From contig JAHEEV010000012.1 in assembly GCA_024640505.1 (NCBI GenBank), positions 1-62,059 of the forward strand: DNA of 62,059 nucleotides, written 5' to 3'. Origin of the DNA: Halieaceae bacterium. Lineage in GTDB: Bacteria; Pseudomonadota; Gammaproteobacteria; Pseudomonadales; Halieaceae. How positions within the stretch are numbered: position 1 is the stretch's first letter; every line of letters begins with the position of its first letter. Below are positions 8,732-17,561 of the stretch, one piece after another. The notes beneath the pieces are model-generated. The model ran no database searches and was not told the origin of the DNA. It saw only the letters and a program-made list of their open reading frames with translations. Position numbers and translations under genes: made by a program.

Positions 8732-9865
8732 ATGTCTACCAACCGTTTTCCGAAAATCACCGAAAAAGGTCTCGAGGATCTGCGCAAGCGCATCGGGGTC
8801 AAGATCACCGATACGCTGGAGCCCTGGAACTATGAGGCCACCCGCGACGCTATTCGCCACTACGCCCATGGCATCGGTGATGACAATCCGCTGTGGTGCG
8901 ACCCTGACTACGCCGAACAGACCAGGTACGGCACACTCGTGGCCCTGCCGAGCTTCCTGTTCACGACCAACCGGATTATTTCCGGTTACTGTGGTGGCCT
9001 CTCCGGCATTCACGCCATGTGGGCCGGCGCCGACTGGACCTGGCACAAGCCCGTACTGCGCAACGACGTAATCACCACCGAGGCCCATCTGAAGGACCTG
9101 ATCGAGCACCAGACCCGTTTTGCCGGCCGCTCCTTCCAGCAGGTCTACCATGTCGATTTCTTCAACCAGCACGGCGACCAGGTCGCGGAGGCCGACAGCT
9201 GGGTGTTCCGCACGGACAGGGACGAGGCCCGCGAAAAAGGTACGAAGTACACCGACGTCCGTGGCAAGGTCGAGCAACTCTCTGACGAGCAGCTTGCCGA
9301 GTGGTCAAAGCTGTATGCCGCGGAGGAAATTCGCGGCGCAACCCCGCGTTTCTGGGAAGATGTCCAGGAAGGCGAGGAACTGCCCCGCATGATGAAAGGC
9401 CCCATGACGGTCACCGGTTTCATCTGCTACGCACAGGGTTGGGGTGGTCTCTATATCCGCGCCAACAAGCTGGCCTGGAAGATGCAGCAGGCGCACCCCG
9501 GCCTGGGGATCAAGAATCGCTTCAACGTGCCCGACTGCCCTGAGCGTGTTCACTGGGACGAAGCCTTTGCACTGGAAGTCGGTGCACCGGGCGCCTATGA
9601 CTACGGCCCCGAGCGCTGCTCCTGGCTGACCCACCACCTCACCAACTGGATGGGCGACGACGGCTTCCTGCGCAAGAGCAACTGCCAGATACGTCGCCAC
9701 AATCCCGACGGTGACGTCATCTTTATCGACGGAACCGTGAGCCGCAAGTTCGAGGAAGATGGCAGGCACCTGGTGGAAATCAGCCAGCGGGCCGAGACCC
9801 ATCGCGGCGAGTTGTCCGCTTCCGGCACTGCCGTCGTGGAACTGCCCAGCCGGTCCGCAGGCTGA
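8732..9865 (+). CDS. FAS1-like/MaoC-type hotdog hydratase, two-domain
   Basis: 377 residues, about the length of a double-hotdog protein. The N-terminal half begins with a FAS1-like dehydratase pattern (RDAIRHYAHGIGDDNPLW, about 46-63), which also marks MaoC-like enoyl-CoA hydratases. The second half (about 205-365) looks like a diverged second hotdog. It probably adds water to, or removes water from, an acyl-CoA. It starts 18 bases after the CoA ligase with an AGGAGAGAG ribosome site, so the two are translationally close. A paralogue is at 48244-49407. No catalytic assignment is made because the residues cannot be placed with certainty by eye. Confidence 0.82.
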   Translation: MSTNRFPKITEKGLEDLRKRIGVKITDTLEPWNYEATRDAIRHYAHGIGDDNPLWCDPDYAEQTRYGTLVALPSFLFTTNRIISGYCGGLSGIHAMWAGADWTWHKPVLRNDVITTEAHLKDLIEHQTRFAGRSFQQVYHVDFFNQHGDQVAEADSWVFRTDRDEAREKGTKYTDVRGKVEQLSDEQLAEWSKLYAAEEIRGATPRFWEDVQEGEELPRMMKGPMTVTGFICYAQGWGGLYIRANKLAWKMQQAHPGLGIKNRFNVPDCPERVHWDEAFALEVGAPGAYDYGPERCSWLTHHLTNWMGDDGFLRKSNCQIRRHNPDGDVIFIDGTVSRKFEEDGRHLVEISQRAETHRGELSASGTAVVELPSRSAG

Positions 9866-9888
9866 CCCCTCGGCCATGCTCCCGGATA

Positions 9889-9912
9889 CGCGCCCTGCTC
9901 TGCCGGGGCGCG
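9889..9912 (+). terminator. Stem-loop after the hydratase gene
   Basis: Arms CGCGCCC and GGGCGCG pair across a 10-base loop 23 bases after the hydratase stop. No T-run follows, so this may be an mRNA-stabilising stem or partial terminator rather than a strong intrinsic terminator. The 190-base gap before the CoA-transferase contains nothing else that I can support. Confidence 0.35.
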
Positions 9913-10058
9913 CACACGGGGCGGGTAGTCGCCTGGAGCGACGTAATTATGCGATAGTCTCTGTAGGGTAACGGTTGTCATGTACCACGGCGAGATGGGT
10001 CGCAAGGCTCTTCCGCAGTGGACTCGGGCGACGGGCAATGCATAACAGGGTAGATCAC

Positions 10059-11267
10059 ATGAGTGATACTCCGAACTGGGCCGGCCCCCTCGAGGGCATT
10101 CGCGTACTCGACCTGACACGAGTGCTGGCGGGCCCTGCCGCCTCACTCGCGCTCGCCGATCTGGGCGCCGAGGTGATCAAGATCGAACCACCGGGAACGG
10201 GGGATGAAACACGCACGTTTCCCCCTTTTCGCGACGGGGAAAGCCATTACTACCTGAGCATCAACCGCGGCAAGAAAAGCATCGTCGTGGATTTGAAGAG
10301 CGATGCCGGTGCGGCGCTGGTCAGGGATCTGGCCGCCAAATGTGATGTCCTGATCGAAAACTACCGCCCCGGGGTCATGGATCGCCTGGGTCTCGGCTAC
10401 GAGGCACTTGCGGCGATCAATCCTCGACTTATCTACTGTTCCGTCTCTGGTTTCGGGATGACGGGACCGCTGCGTGACAGGCCCTCTTTCGATATCGTAC
10501 TGCAGGCCCTCTCCGGCGCCCTGAGTGTCAACGGCGAACCCGGTGGCACCCCCACCAAGCTGGGTATCCCCCTGGGCGACCTGGTCGGGGGCATCAATGG
10601 CCCCATCGGCATTCTGGCGGCGCTACATGAACGTAATACCACGGGCCGTGGCAGGCTGATCGATGTCAGCCTGCTGGACGGGATGCTCGGGCTGCTCGGG
10701 TATCTGGCGCAACTGGCATTTTTTACCGGCGAGGACCCGAAGCCCCAGGGCTCACAACATCCCAACCTGGTTCCCTACGGCCAGTTCCCGGCGCAGGACG
10801 GCGCCATTATCATCGCCTGCCTGACCAACAGCTTCTGGGGGCGGATCTGCCGCGCCCTGGGTATCCCGCAGTTGACCGACGACCCACGTTTCGACAGCCT
10901 GGAGAAACGGCGCAGCAACCGCAGTACCGTCAACGAGATCATTTCCGGGATCACAGAACAGAGATCCGTGGGTGACCTGGTAGAACTCTTCACGGAACAC
11001 GAGGTGCCACACGCGCCCATTCTGGGCATCAGTGAGGCGCTTGCACAGCCACAGGCAGTGACTCGCGAGATGGTTGTAGAGGTTGAGCACCAGAGCCTGG
11101 GGAAGGTTCCCATTGTGAACCGCTCCATCAAATTCCCGGGCGACAGACAACCCCCACCGACAGCGCCACCGGTCCTGGGCCAGCACACCGAGGAGATCCT
11201 CAAGGATATTCTCGAGCTGACACCGGAAGAGATCGAGGCCTTGCGCTTGTCCGGTACCGTGGCCTGA
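10059..11267 (+). CDS. Class III (CaiB/BaiF) CoA-transferase
   Basis: 402 residues. Family features: GIRVLDLTRVLAGP near the N terminus, VIKIEPPG (about 39-46), and the catalytic aspartate D145 in the RPSFD motif, which carries the acyl anhydride intermediate in formyl-CoA transferase-type enzymes. It would move CoA between a carboxylate and an acyl-CoA without using ATP. The ATG at 10059 was preferred to one 84 bases upstream because family similarity begins at LEGIRVLDL and an AGGG lies just ahead. It is followed 59 bases later by an SDR. A second member, only distantly similar, is at 44007-45203. Confidence 0.91.
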   Translation: MSDTPNWAGPLEGIRVLDLTRVLAGPAASLALADLGAEVIKIEPPGTGDETRTFPPFRDGESHYYLSINRGKKSIVVDLKSDAGAALVRDLAAKCDVLIENYRPGVMDRLGLGYEALAAINPRLIYCSVSGFGMTGPLRDRPSFDIVLQALSGALSVNGEPGGTPTKLGIPLGDLVGGINGPIGILAALHERNTTGRGRLIDVSLLDGMLGLLGYLAQLAFFTGEDPKPQGSQHPNLVPYGQFPAQDGAIIIACLTNSFWGRICRALGIPQLTDDPRFDSLEKRRSNRSTVNEIISGITEQRSVGDLVELFTEHEVPHAPILGISEALAQPQAVTREMVVEVEHQSLGKVPIVNRSIKFPGDRQPPPTAPPVLGQHTEEILKDILELTPEEIEALRLSGTVA

Positions 11268-11326
11268 ACCACTGCATACCTTATACAATAAAACTGATTC
11301 ATGTTTGACCTTGAAGGAGAGGCCCC

Positions 11327-12238
11327 ATGCCAGAACTGAGATTCGATGATCGTGTCGCCGTCATCACCGGCGCCGGCCGTGGACTGGGGCGCAGCTATGC
11401 CCTGCTGCTGGCCTCGAAGGGCGCGAAAATCGTTGTCAATGACCCCGGCGTGAGCATGCAGGGCGACGGCACGGATACCGGACCTGCGGAGGCGGTGGTG
11501 GCAGAAATCCGTGCCGCGGGGGGCGAGGCGGTCGCCTGCACCGCATCGGTTGCCACACCCGAGGGCGGCGAGGCGATCATCCAGTCGGCGCTGGATCACT
11601 TTGGCCGCCTGGATATCCTGATCCACAATGCGGGCATCGTTCGCCGGGGTTCTCTGAGTGAACTGAGCTACGAGGACTTCGAAACCGTGCTGGATGTTCA
11701 CCTGCGTGGCGGATTCCATGTCGTCCGCCCCGCCTTTCCCCGCATGTGCGCCGCCGGCTATGGCCGCATTGTGTTGACCGGATCGATCAACGGCCTGTAC
11801 GGCAACAGCAATGTGGTGAATTACAGCGTGGCGAAGGCCGGCCTCATCGGCCTGTCGAACGTTGCCGCGCTGGAGGGGGCCGAACACAATGTAAAGAGCA
11901 ACATCATTCTGCCGGGCGCCGTGACCCGCATGGCCGAAGGCCTGGACACCAGCGCCTACCCTCCCATGGACCCGGAACTGGTCGCGCCGGTGGTAGGCTG
12001 GCTTTCACACGAATCGTGTACAGTCACCGGGGAGATGATGATTTCCATGGCCGGACGTATGGCGCGGGCCTTCGCCGCCGAAACACCCGGTGTGTACCGG
12101 CCGGAGTGGACGATCGAGCAGGTGGCGGAGAATATCGATGCCATCCGTAACACAGATGAACCTCTCATCTTCCCGGTCGTTCCCTCGGGCCACGTCGACC
12201 ACCTCCGCTACAGTTTCGGCATGGCCGCCGGGGACTGA
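11327..12238 (+). CDS. SDR of the multifunctional-enzyme 3-hydroxyacyl-CoA dehydrogenase type
   Basis: 303 residues. The cofactor loop is GAGRGLG (15-21), the NAG motif is at 101-103, and the catalytic set is S153, Y166 and K170 (NYSVAK). The VVNDPG segment after the second strand and the overall pattern resemble the dehydrogenase part of peroxisomal type-2 multifunctional enzyme and its bacterial stand-alone relatives, which oxidise 3-hydroxyacyl-CoA. That fits its place between CoA-transferase and CoA-ligase genes. The start has a GAAGGAGAGG ribosome site. A close paralogue at 47251-48174 keeps the catalytic residues at identical positions, and is next to a paralogue of the hydratase too. 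Confidence 0.9.
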   Translation: MPELRFDDRVAVITGAGRGLGRSYALLLASKGAKIVVNDPGVSMQGDGTDTGPAEAVVAEIRAAGGEAVACTASVATPEGGEAIIQSALDHFGRLDILIHNAGIVRRGSLSELSYEDFETVLDVHLRGGFHVVRPAFPRMCAAGYGRIVLTGSINGLYGNSNVVNYSVAKAGLIGLSNVAALEGAEHNVKSNIILPGAVTRMAEGLDTSAYPPMDPELVAPVVGWLSHESCTVTGEMMISMAGRMARAFAAETPGVYRPEWTIEQVAENIDAIRNTDEPLIFPVVPSGHVDHLRYSFGMAAGD

Positions 12239-12285
12239 CTGTCTCGGCTCACAGGCAAGTTGATGCATTTAAGGGTAAAAGATCA

Positions 12286-13986
12286 ATGAATACAGTAAAC
12301 ACGGTGGATGGCATGTCTATGGTCCGGGGTATCCCGCTAAGCGAGGAGGACGGCATCGGCGCGCTCACGCTCGGCGACTACCTGAAAGAGGTCACCACCC
12401 GTTTCAGCGAGCGGGAGGTGGCGGTCATGCGCCATGGGGATGACACCGAGCGCTGGACTTACGCCGATCTATGGTCACGCTCAATCGACGTGGCGCGCGC
12501 CCTGCTCGCCTGCGGCGTCGGCAAGGGCACCCGCGTGGGTATCCTGATGACGAACCGGCTGGAATTCCTCTCGGCAACATTCGGAACGGCACTGGCCGGC
12601 GGCGTGGCGACGACCATGAGTACGTTCTCCACCGCGGCGGAACTGGAAGTGCTGGTCCAGAATTCAGGCTGTTCTATCCTGCTCCTGGAACGCAATATTC
12701 TCAAAAAAGACTTTGCGGCGATGATGGCGGAGCTGGAGCCCCGGATAGCGACAGCAGCCCCCGGGCAGTTGCAGTCCCCCAAATTCCCCTTTCTGCGTCA
12801 CCTCGCCATGGTCGACGAAGCGGGGGCCATGGGCGCGATCGAAGGCTGGAGGGATTTTCTCGAGCGCGGTGAAGGAATTTCTCCCGGGATGGTCGATGCC
12901 ACCGCAGCCAGCGTGGCGCCAGCCGACCCCGGCATGCTGTTTTTCTCTTCAGGATCCACCGGCAAGCCCAAGGGCATCCTCAGTGCCCACCGCGGCGTCT
13001 GCCTGCAACTCTGGCGCTGGGCCAAGTGGTACGCCTTCGGCGACGACGTGCGCGCCTGGTCAGCGAACGGCTTTTTCTGGTCAGGCAATTTCGCCATGGC
13101 CCTGGGTGGCACCCTGTCCGCCGGTGGCTCGCTGATACTGCAGCGGACGTTCCAGCCGGAGGAGGCGCTGGCACTGATGGCGGCTGAAAGGGCGACCTTC
13201 CTGTGCGCCTGGCCGCATCAATGGGCCCAGTTGACGGACGCCGATAACTGGCTCGACGTCGATCTATCGGCCATGCGCTATACCGATGCAAAGTCACCGA
13301 TTGCGCAGCACCCGACGATCAATAGCGACTGGATTGAGCCCGCTTGCGCCTATGGCAATACCGAGACCTTCACCCTGAGCACGGTCTTCCCCGCCAACAC
13401 GCCGGAAGATGTCACGGTCGGCAGTCACGGCGTACCGGCAGCGGGGAACAGTCTTAAAATCGTCGAGCCGCTCACCGGGGCCACGGTGCCGCTGGGGGAA
13501 CGGGGGGAAATTGCGGTGAAGGGGCCGACCCTCATGCTCGGTTATATCGGTATTCCCCTCGACGAAACTCTGGACGAGGAAGGTTTCTTCCACACGGGCG
13601 ATGGCGGTTACCTCGACGACAAGGGTCGCCTGTTTTGGGAGGGGCGCCTCAACGACATCATCAAGACGGGTGGAGCGAACGTGTCTCCCGTGGAAATCGA
13701 CACCGTCATCGCCAAATGTCCCGGCGTCAAGGTCACCAAAACGGTTGGTGTCCCCGATGAATTATTGGGCGAACTCGTCGTGGCCTGTATCGTACCCCAG
13801 GACGGCGCTACCCTGACCGCCGACCAGGTGCGTGATTTCGCCAAACAACAGCTCGCGAGCTACAAAGTGCCGCGGCGCGTGCTGTTCTTCGAAGAAAGTG
13901 AACTCGAAGTGACCGGCAGTGCCAAGGTCAAGACCTCCACCTTGCGCGAACTGGCCGCCAAAAAATTGGATAAAGGGGACGGCTGA
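12286..13986 (+). CDS. AMP-forming acyl-CoA synthetase (ANL superfamily)
   Basis: 566 residues with the full signature FFSSGSTGKPKG at 219-230, YGNTETFTLS near the middle as the adenine-site region, HTGDGGYLDDKG, the hinge GRLNDIIK, and a C-terminal TGSAKVKTSTLR with the catalytic lysine. It activates a carboxylic acid to a CoA thioester. It is clearly a different subgroup from the ligase at 7148, so the operon may activate two different acids, for instance fragments from the two ends of one substrate. A thioesterase gene begins three bases after the stop, which points to coupled expression. Confidence 0.92.
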   Translation: MNTVNTVDGMSMVRGIPLSEEDGIGALTLGDYLKEVTTRFSEREVAVMRHGDDTERWTYADLWSRSIDVARALLACGVGKGTRVGILMTNRLEFLSATFGTALAGGVATTMSTFSTAAELEVLVQNSGCSILLLERNILKKDFAAMMAELEPRIATAAPGQLQSPKFPFLRHLAMVDEAGAMGAIEGWRDFLERGEGISPGMVDATAASVAPADPGMLFFSSGSTGKPKGILSAHRGVCLQLWRWAKWYAFGDDVRAWSANGFFWSGNFAMALGGTLSAGGSLILQRTFQPEEALALMAAERATFLCAWPHQWAQLTDADNWLDVDLSAMRYTDAKSPIAQHPTINSDWIEPACAYGNTETFTLSTVFPANTPEDVTVGSHGVPAAGNSLKIVEPLTGATVPLGERGEIAVKGPTLMLGYIGIPLDETLDEEGFFHTGDGGYLDDKGRLFWEGRLNDIIKTGGANVSPVEIDTVIAKCPGVKVTKTVGVPDELLGELVVACIVPQDGATLTADQVRDFAKQQLASYKVPRRVLFFEESELEVTGSAKVKTSTLRELAAKKLDKGDG

Positions 13987-13989
13987 GGG

Positions 13990-14427
13990 ATGAAATCGAC
14001 ACCGGGCGGCACGCCTCCAGCCGGCTGGACCCGGCGCGAAATGAAGGGTATCCCCGCCTCGCTCGGCGCCCTGTGGACGCAGCGCGACCACGACGGCTGG
14101 CACTACGCCGTACAGTTGGATGAAAGCCACACCAACGCCCAGGGGTTTATCCACGGCGGGGTGTTGATGACCTTCATGGATCACGGCCTGTCTCTACTGG
14201 TCTGGGAAGCAGCCGGGCGCGCCATGAGCTCTACCATCCATCTGGACAGCCACTTCCTGCAGGCGGTTCGACCTCCCGCGTTTATCGAGCTTCACGGCCA
14301 GATCCTGCGCCAGGGCCGACGCCTGGCTTTCGCCCGCGGCGTGCTGCGCGCCGATGGTGAGGAGGTGATGGAAGCGACCGGTGTATGGAGTATCTCGCCC
14401 TCCTCCCACTCGCCGGCAAATCCTTAA
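13990..14427 (+). CDS. PaaI-like hotdog thioesterase
   Basis: 145 residues of the 4HBT/PaaI group. The key segment is NAQGFIHGGVLMTFMDHG (49-66), with HGG at 55-57 and a candidate catalytic aspartate D64. PaaI-type enzymes hydrolyse stalled or dead-end acyl-CoA esters and so release CoA, which suits a position directly after two CoA ligases and a CoA-transferase. It starts three bases after the ligase stop codon and ends the rightward operon. Its preferred acyl group cannot be inferred. Confidence 0.88.
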   Translation: MKSTPGGTPPAGWTRREMKGIPASLGALWTQRDHDGWHYAVQLDESHTNAQGFIHGGVLMTFMDHGLSLLVWEAAGRAMSSTIHLDSHFLQAVRPPAFIELHGQILRQGRRLAFARGVLRADGEEVMEATGVWSISPSSHSPANP

Positions 14428-14450
14428 GGGTTACCTGTAGGCGCACTCCG

Positions 14451-14484
14451 AGCGCGATCGCCCGCAGAGCGGGCTCCTACAAAT
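14451..14484 (+). repeat. REP palindromic repeat, copy 1
   Basis: The core GCCCGC-AGA-GCGGGC is an imperfectly flanked palindrome with the tail TCCTACAAAT, the typical layout of repetitive extragenic palindromes of gammaproteobacteria. It lies just after the thioesterase gene and may stabilise or terminate the operon transcript. Copy 2 is 90 bases further on in the same orientation. Confidence 0.85.
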
Positions 14485-14540
14485 ACGGGCGGCCTGGCTG
14501 GCCTGTGCGCACTACCCATAAAGAGGGGCACGCCGTCCGT

Positions 14541-14573
14541 GCGCGATCGCCCGCGGAGCGGGCTCCTACAAAT
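14541..14573 (+). repeat. REP palindromic repeat, copy 2
   Basis: Same sequence as copy 1 except for one base in the loop (GGA in place of AGA) over 33 positions, same orientation. The pair fills the gap between the convergent thioesterase and Rieske oxygenase genes; this copy ends 12 bases before the Rieske stop codon. Confidence 0.85.
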
Positions 14574-14585
14574 GCGCGGCGTGTT

Positions 14586-15992
14586 CTACGAACGCAGGTA
14601 GCGGTCCTCCTCCTGGTGCATGTTCACAATCAACTTCTCCTGGTTCGAGGCCAGCCAGGTCTGGCGCATGCCTCTGGAGCGGAGCCCTTCCTGAATCCGC
14701 GGCAGGTTAGCGAGATCCTGCTGCGGAATGAGGCCCACCTGGTTAGGGTCAGTGACCTCTTCCACGGTGGAGCGCTCCGTCCGGGCGTCGGCGGGGTAGG
14801 TCCGGGTTGAGCGAATCTCGAAAGTACACTGGTTGGGATCCGTCGGGTGCGGCAGTGCGCGATAGATCACGGCGTTTCCTGCCTGGGGCAGGATGAGGAT
14901 ATTCGGGAACAGGAAATTCACCCCGCCCCACTTACCGATAATCTCCGGCGTCATTTTCGGCATCGGTCGATTCTGTTGCGCCGCGGTTGCGAACTGTAAT
15001 TTCACGTACTCGGCACCGGGGTTGGCATCTGGCGGCAATTTCCCCTTCAGGGTGCGCAGAAGAGCGATGTCCTCCTTGAGAATCATTCCGCCCAGTCCCT
15101 CCGCCGTCAGGTTCATCCGCGCGGCCATTTCCTCCACCAGGTCATCGGTCGGCTTCGCCTCCTGTACGTGGCCGGCAATGGGCGTCTTGTCTCCGCCGTA
15201 AAACTGGCCATGGCCGTTTTCGAGTGCGTCGTAGGTGAGATCCCGGTACATCATGGGCCCGTCTTCACGGTCGCCGTAAACGACTTCGCTGCCCACCTTC
15301 TCCAACTGCGGGTGGGTGGCCGAAACGTGGTAGGCCTCGAAAAACGCCTCCTGTGCCACTTTCCAGTTGCAGGGAATAGCCGCGCGCTTCCACCAGATAT
15401 GGCGCATGTCCGCCAGCGCGATATCGTCGAAATACTGGCGCAGGGGCGCTATAAACGTGTCAAAAGGCTCGGGCTCGCGGTCCAGGTTGATAAAGACAAA
15501 GCCCCCGTACACCCGGGAATGCACCTCGCGCATGGCAACGTCACTGTCCTGCAGGTTACCGCCGTGAAATTCGTTGCGTTCCAGCACCAGTTTGACATTC
15601 CCGGCCAGATCCCAGCGCCAGCCGTGGAAGGGGCATATGATCTTGCCGCCTTCGAAGTGACCACAGCCCTCACCCAGTGTCGTACCGCGGTGGGGGCAGA
15701 AATTGAAGTAGGCCTTGATGCTGTCATCGTCCACACGAACCAGCAGGATAGACTGGTCGCCAATCCTGTAGGTGGTGTAGTCGCCCGTTTCCGGAATCTC
15801 ATCGACCCTGGCCGCCACCTGCCAGACACGGCTCCAGAGCTTTTCAAATTCAAGCTGCGCAAATTCGGGATCGGTGTAACGGCCCACGCCCAGACCTTCC
15901 GGTTTTGTCTGCCATGCCACCGGCCATTCCATAGCGTCAGCTGGTGAGTTCGAAGACTTGTCCGCGGCCGCGGAGCGTGACGTGGCGCTCAT
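14586..15992 (-). CDS. Rieske-type ring-hydroxylating oxygenase, catalytic subunit
   Basis: 468 residues. The Rieske [2Fe-2S] ligands are C99, H101, C120 and H123 (CPHRG and CPFHGW), 18 residues apart. The mononuclear iron ligands H222 and H227 lie in EAYHVSATH, with glutamate E219 where many family members have the bridging aspartate. The enzyme hydroxylates or demethylates a substrate with electrons from a ferredoxin/reductase that is not adjacent. The start at 15992 was chosen over one 186 bases upstream because of AGAGGAA ahead of it and because the extra region would overlap the divergent promoter. No small (beta) subunit gene is next to it, which suggests a homo-oligomer. Confidence 0.92.
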   Translation of the reverse strand: MSATSRSAAADKSSNSPADAMEWPVAWQTKPEGLGVGRYTDPEFAQLEFEKLWSRVWQVAARVDEIPETGDYTTYRIGDQSILLVRVDDDSIKAYFNFCPHRGTTLGEGCGHFEGGKIICPFHGWRWDLAGNVKLVLERNEFHGGNLQDSDVAMREVHSRVYGGFVFINLDREPEPFDTFIAPLRQYFDDIALADMRHIWWKRAAIPCNWKVAQEAFFEAYHVSATHPQLEKVGSEVVYGDREDGPMMYRDLTYDALENGHGQFYGGDKTPIAGHVQEAKPTDDLVEEMAARMNLTAEGLGGMILKEDIALLRTLKGKLPPDANPGAEYVKLQFATAAQQNRPMPKMTPEIIGKWGGVNFLFPNILILPQAGNAVIYRALPHPTDPNQCTFEIRSTRTYPADARTERSTVEEVTDPNQVGLIPQQDLANLPRIQEGLRSRGMRQTWLASNQEKLIVNMHQEEDRYLRS

Positions 15993-16094
15993 GGTGATTT
16001 CCTCTACGCTTGCAGTAATCGGGGCAACATCTGTGCCAATTTGGTCGCTTTTACCCTTCCAGGCGAACCACCACAATGCTAAAACATAAATTGA

Positions 16095-16117
16095 ACACCA
16101 TTGTTGATCAAGATCAA
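16095..16117. promoter_or_regulatory. Perfect FNR/ANR-like box in the divergent Rieske-amidohydrolase promoter
   Basis: TTGAT-CAAG-ATCAA at 16104-16117 matches the FNR/ANR consensus TTGAT-N4-ATCAA at all ten defined positions. It overlaps ACACCATTGT at 16095-16104, a variant of the ACA-N4-TGT motif found upstream of other genes here. The site lies 102 bases before the Rieske start codon and 83 bases before the amidohydrolase start. Oxygen-responsive control would make sense for O2-using enzymes, but only sequence identity supports it. Confidence 0.55.
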
Positions 16118-16200
16118 TGTCAAGGACTTGGAACCCATTAACCTTGGAGATCGCGGGGGCCAGGCAGGTTCTGGACAATCAATGCGCAGGAGGATAACCA

Positions 16201-17523
16201 ATGCAAATGGACGACATGGTGATTATCAGCGTCGATGATCATATTTGTGAGCCGCCGGACATGTTCAAGCGCCACCTGAAAGGTGATGATCTGGTCAGCG
16301 CACCGCAGTTTCATACGACAAAAAGCGGTGCCAATTTCTGGACCTACCAGGGCAAACTGATGGCGTCGGTCGGCTTGAACGCCGTCGTAGGGCGGGTGCC
16401 GGAGGAATACGGCATGGAGCCACAATCCCTGGATCAGATGCGCAAGGGTTGCTGGGACGCCAAAGCGCGCCTTGAAGATATGGATATCAACGGCATTGCC
16501 GCCTCTCTGAATTTCGGCAGTATCGGCGGGTTCGATGGCAGTCGCTGCTTCCACACGGCCGATGACAAGGCAATGGCCCTGATCCACCTGCGAGCCTACA
16601 ACGACTGGCATATCCAGGACTGGTGCGCCACGGATCCGGCCCGGTTTATCGCCTGCGCCATATTGCCGACCTGGGACATGCCAGCGACCGTCGAAGAGAT
16701 CAAGCGGGTGGCCGCCATGGGCTGCACCTCCGTGACACTGACCGAGAATCCCACCAAGATCGGCCTGCCCAGCATACACAGTGAGTACTGGGAACCCATG
16801 TACAAGGCCCTGGTGGATAACGATATTACCATCTGCCTGCACATCGGCTCCGGCAATCCGCAGCCGCACGCCTCGGACGATACACCCATCGAGGCGTGGA
16901 TCAGCACCATGCCCATGTCCATCGTGGTGGGTGCAGCCGACTGGCTGCAACTGGAAGCGCTGCAGCGCTACCCGGATATGAGGATCTTCCTGTCAGAGAG
17001 CGGCATCGGCTGGATTCCCTACTTTCTGGAACGCTCCGACTACGCCCACTGGCGCCATAAAGCCTGGACCAACAGCGGCTTTGGCGGTGCCAGGCCCAGT
17101 GAGGTTTTCCGCAAGCACTTCATGACCTGTTTCATCGACGATGCCTTCGGGCTGAAAAATCTGGAAGATGTCGGCGAGGACATGGTCGCCTACGAATGCG
17201 ACTACCCCCATTCAGACACCCTGTGGCCGGAAGTACCGGAATACCTGTGGCAGAGCGTGAAAGACCTGTCCGCTACCCAGGTCGACAAGATCACCCACCT
17301 CAATGCCATGCGCTGGCTGCGCTTCGACCCCTTCAGTCGCTACCAGCGGGAGGAGATCAACGTGGCCGGGCTGCGGGCCAGGGCCGCTGCGGCCGGCGTG
17401 GATACCACACCCATCTCGACGGGCGGTTCTGCCCCGCTCGCCGAGGGCGATGCCAAACGCCGGGTCACTTCCGGCGACGTGATGCAAATGATGCAGCGGC
17501 AGGCTGAGCTGCTGGAAGCCTGA
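16201..17523 (+). CDS. Amidohydrolase-family (ACMSD/LigW-like) metal-dependent hydrolase or decarboxylase
   Basis: 440 residues of the amidohydrolase-2 group, a metal-dependent TIM barrel. The N terminus has D12-x-H14 in VDDHICEP where many amidohydrolases have HxH. Other barrel-end residues appear in LHIGSGNPQPH (about 218-228), SESGIGWIPYF, and ECDYPHSDT (about 330), whose aspartate is a likely catalytic acid/base. Relatives include ACMSD and resorcylate-type decarboxylases and C-C bond hydrolases, plus a large unassigned set in steroid- and aromatic-degrading bacteria. The start has AGGAGGATAACC just ahead. A 2OG dioxygenase follows 38 bases later, implying an operon. Confidence 0.85.
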   Translation: MQMDDMVIISVDDHICEPPDMFKRHLKGDDLVSAPQFHTTKSGANFWTYQGKLMASVGLNAVVGRVPEEYGMEPQSLDQMRKGCWDAKARLEDMDINGIAASLNFGSIGGFDGSRCFHTADDKAMALIHLRAYNDWHIQDWCATDPARFIACAILPTWDMPATVEEIKRVAAMGCTSVTLTENPTKIGLPSIHSEYWEPMYKALVDNDITICLHIGSGNPQPHASDDTPIEAWISTMPMSIVVGAADWLQLEALQRYPDMRIFLSESGIGWIPYFLERSDYAHWRHKAWTNSGFGGARPSEVFRKHFMTCFIDDAFGLKNLEDVGEDMVAYECDYPHSDTLWPEVPEYLWQSVKDLSATQVDKITHLNAMRWLRFDPFSRYQREEINVAGLRARAAAAGVDTTPISTGGSAPLAEGDAKRRVTSGDVMQMMQRQAELLEA

Positions 17524-17561
17524 ACAGGCACTGAACCGACCGCTATGTAGAGGTAAGAACC

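Noticed and set aside
10775-11887. Open frame on the minus strand spanning the CoA-transferase/SDR boundary
   Set aside because: Antisense to two genes with clear motifs; no domain recognised.
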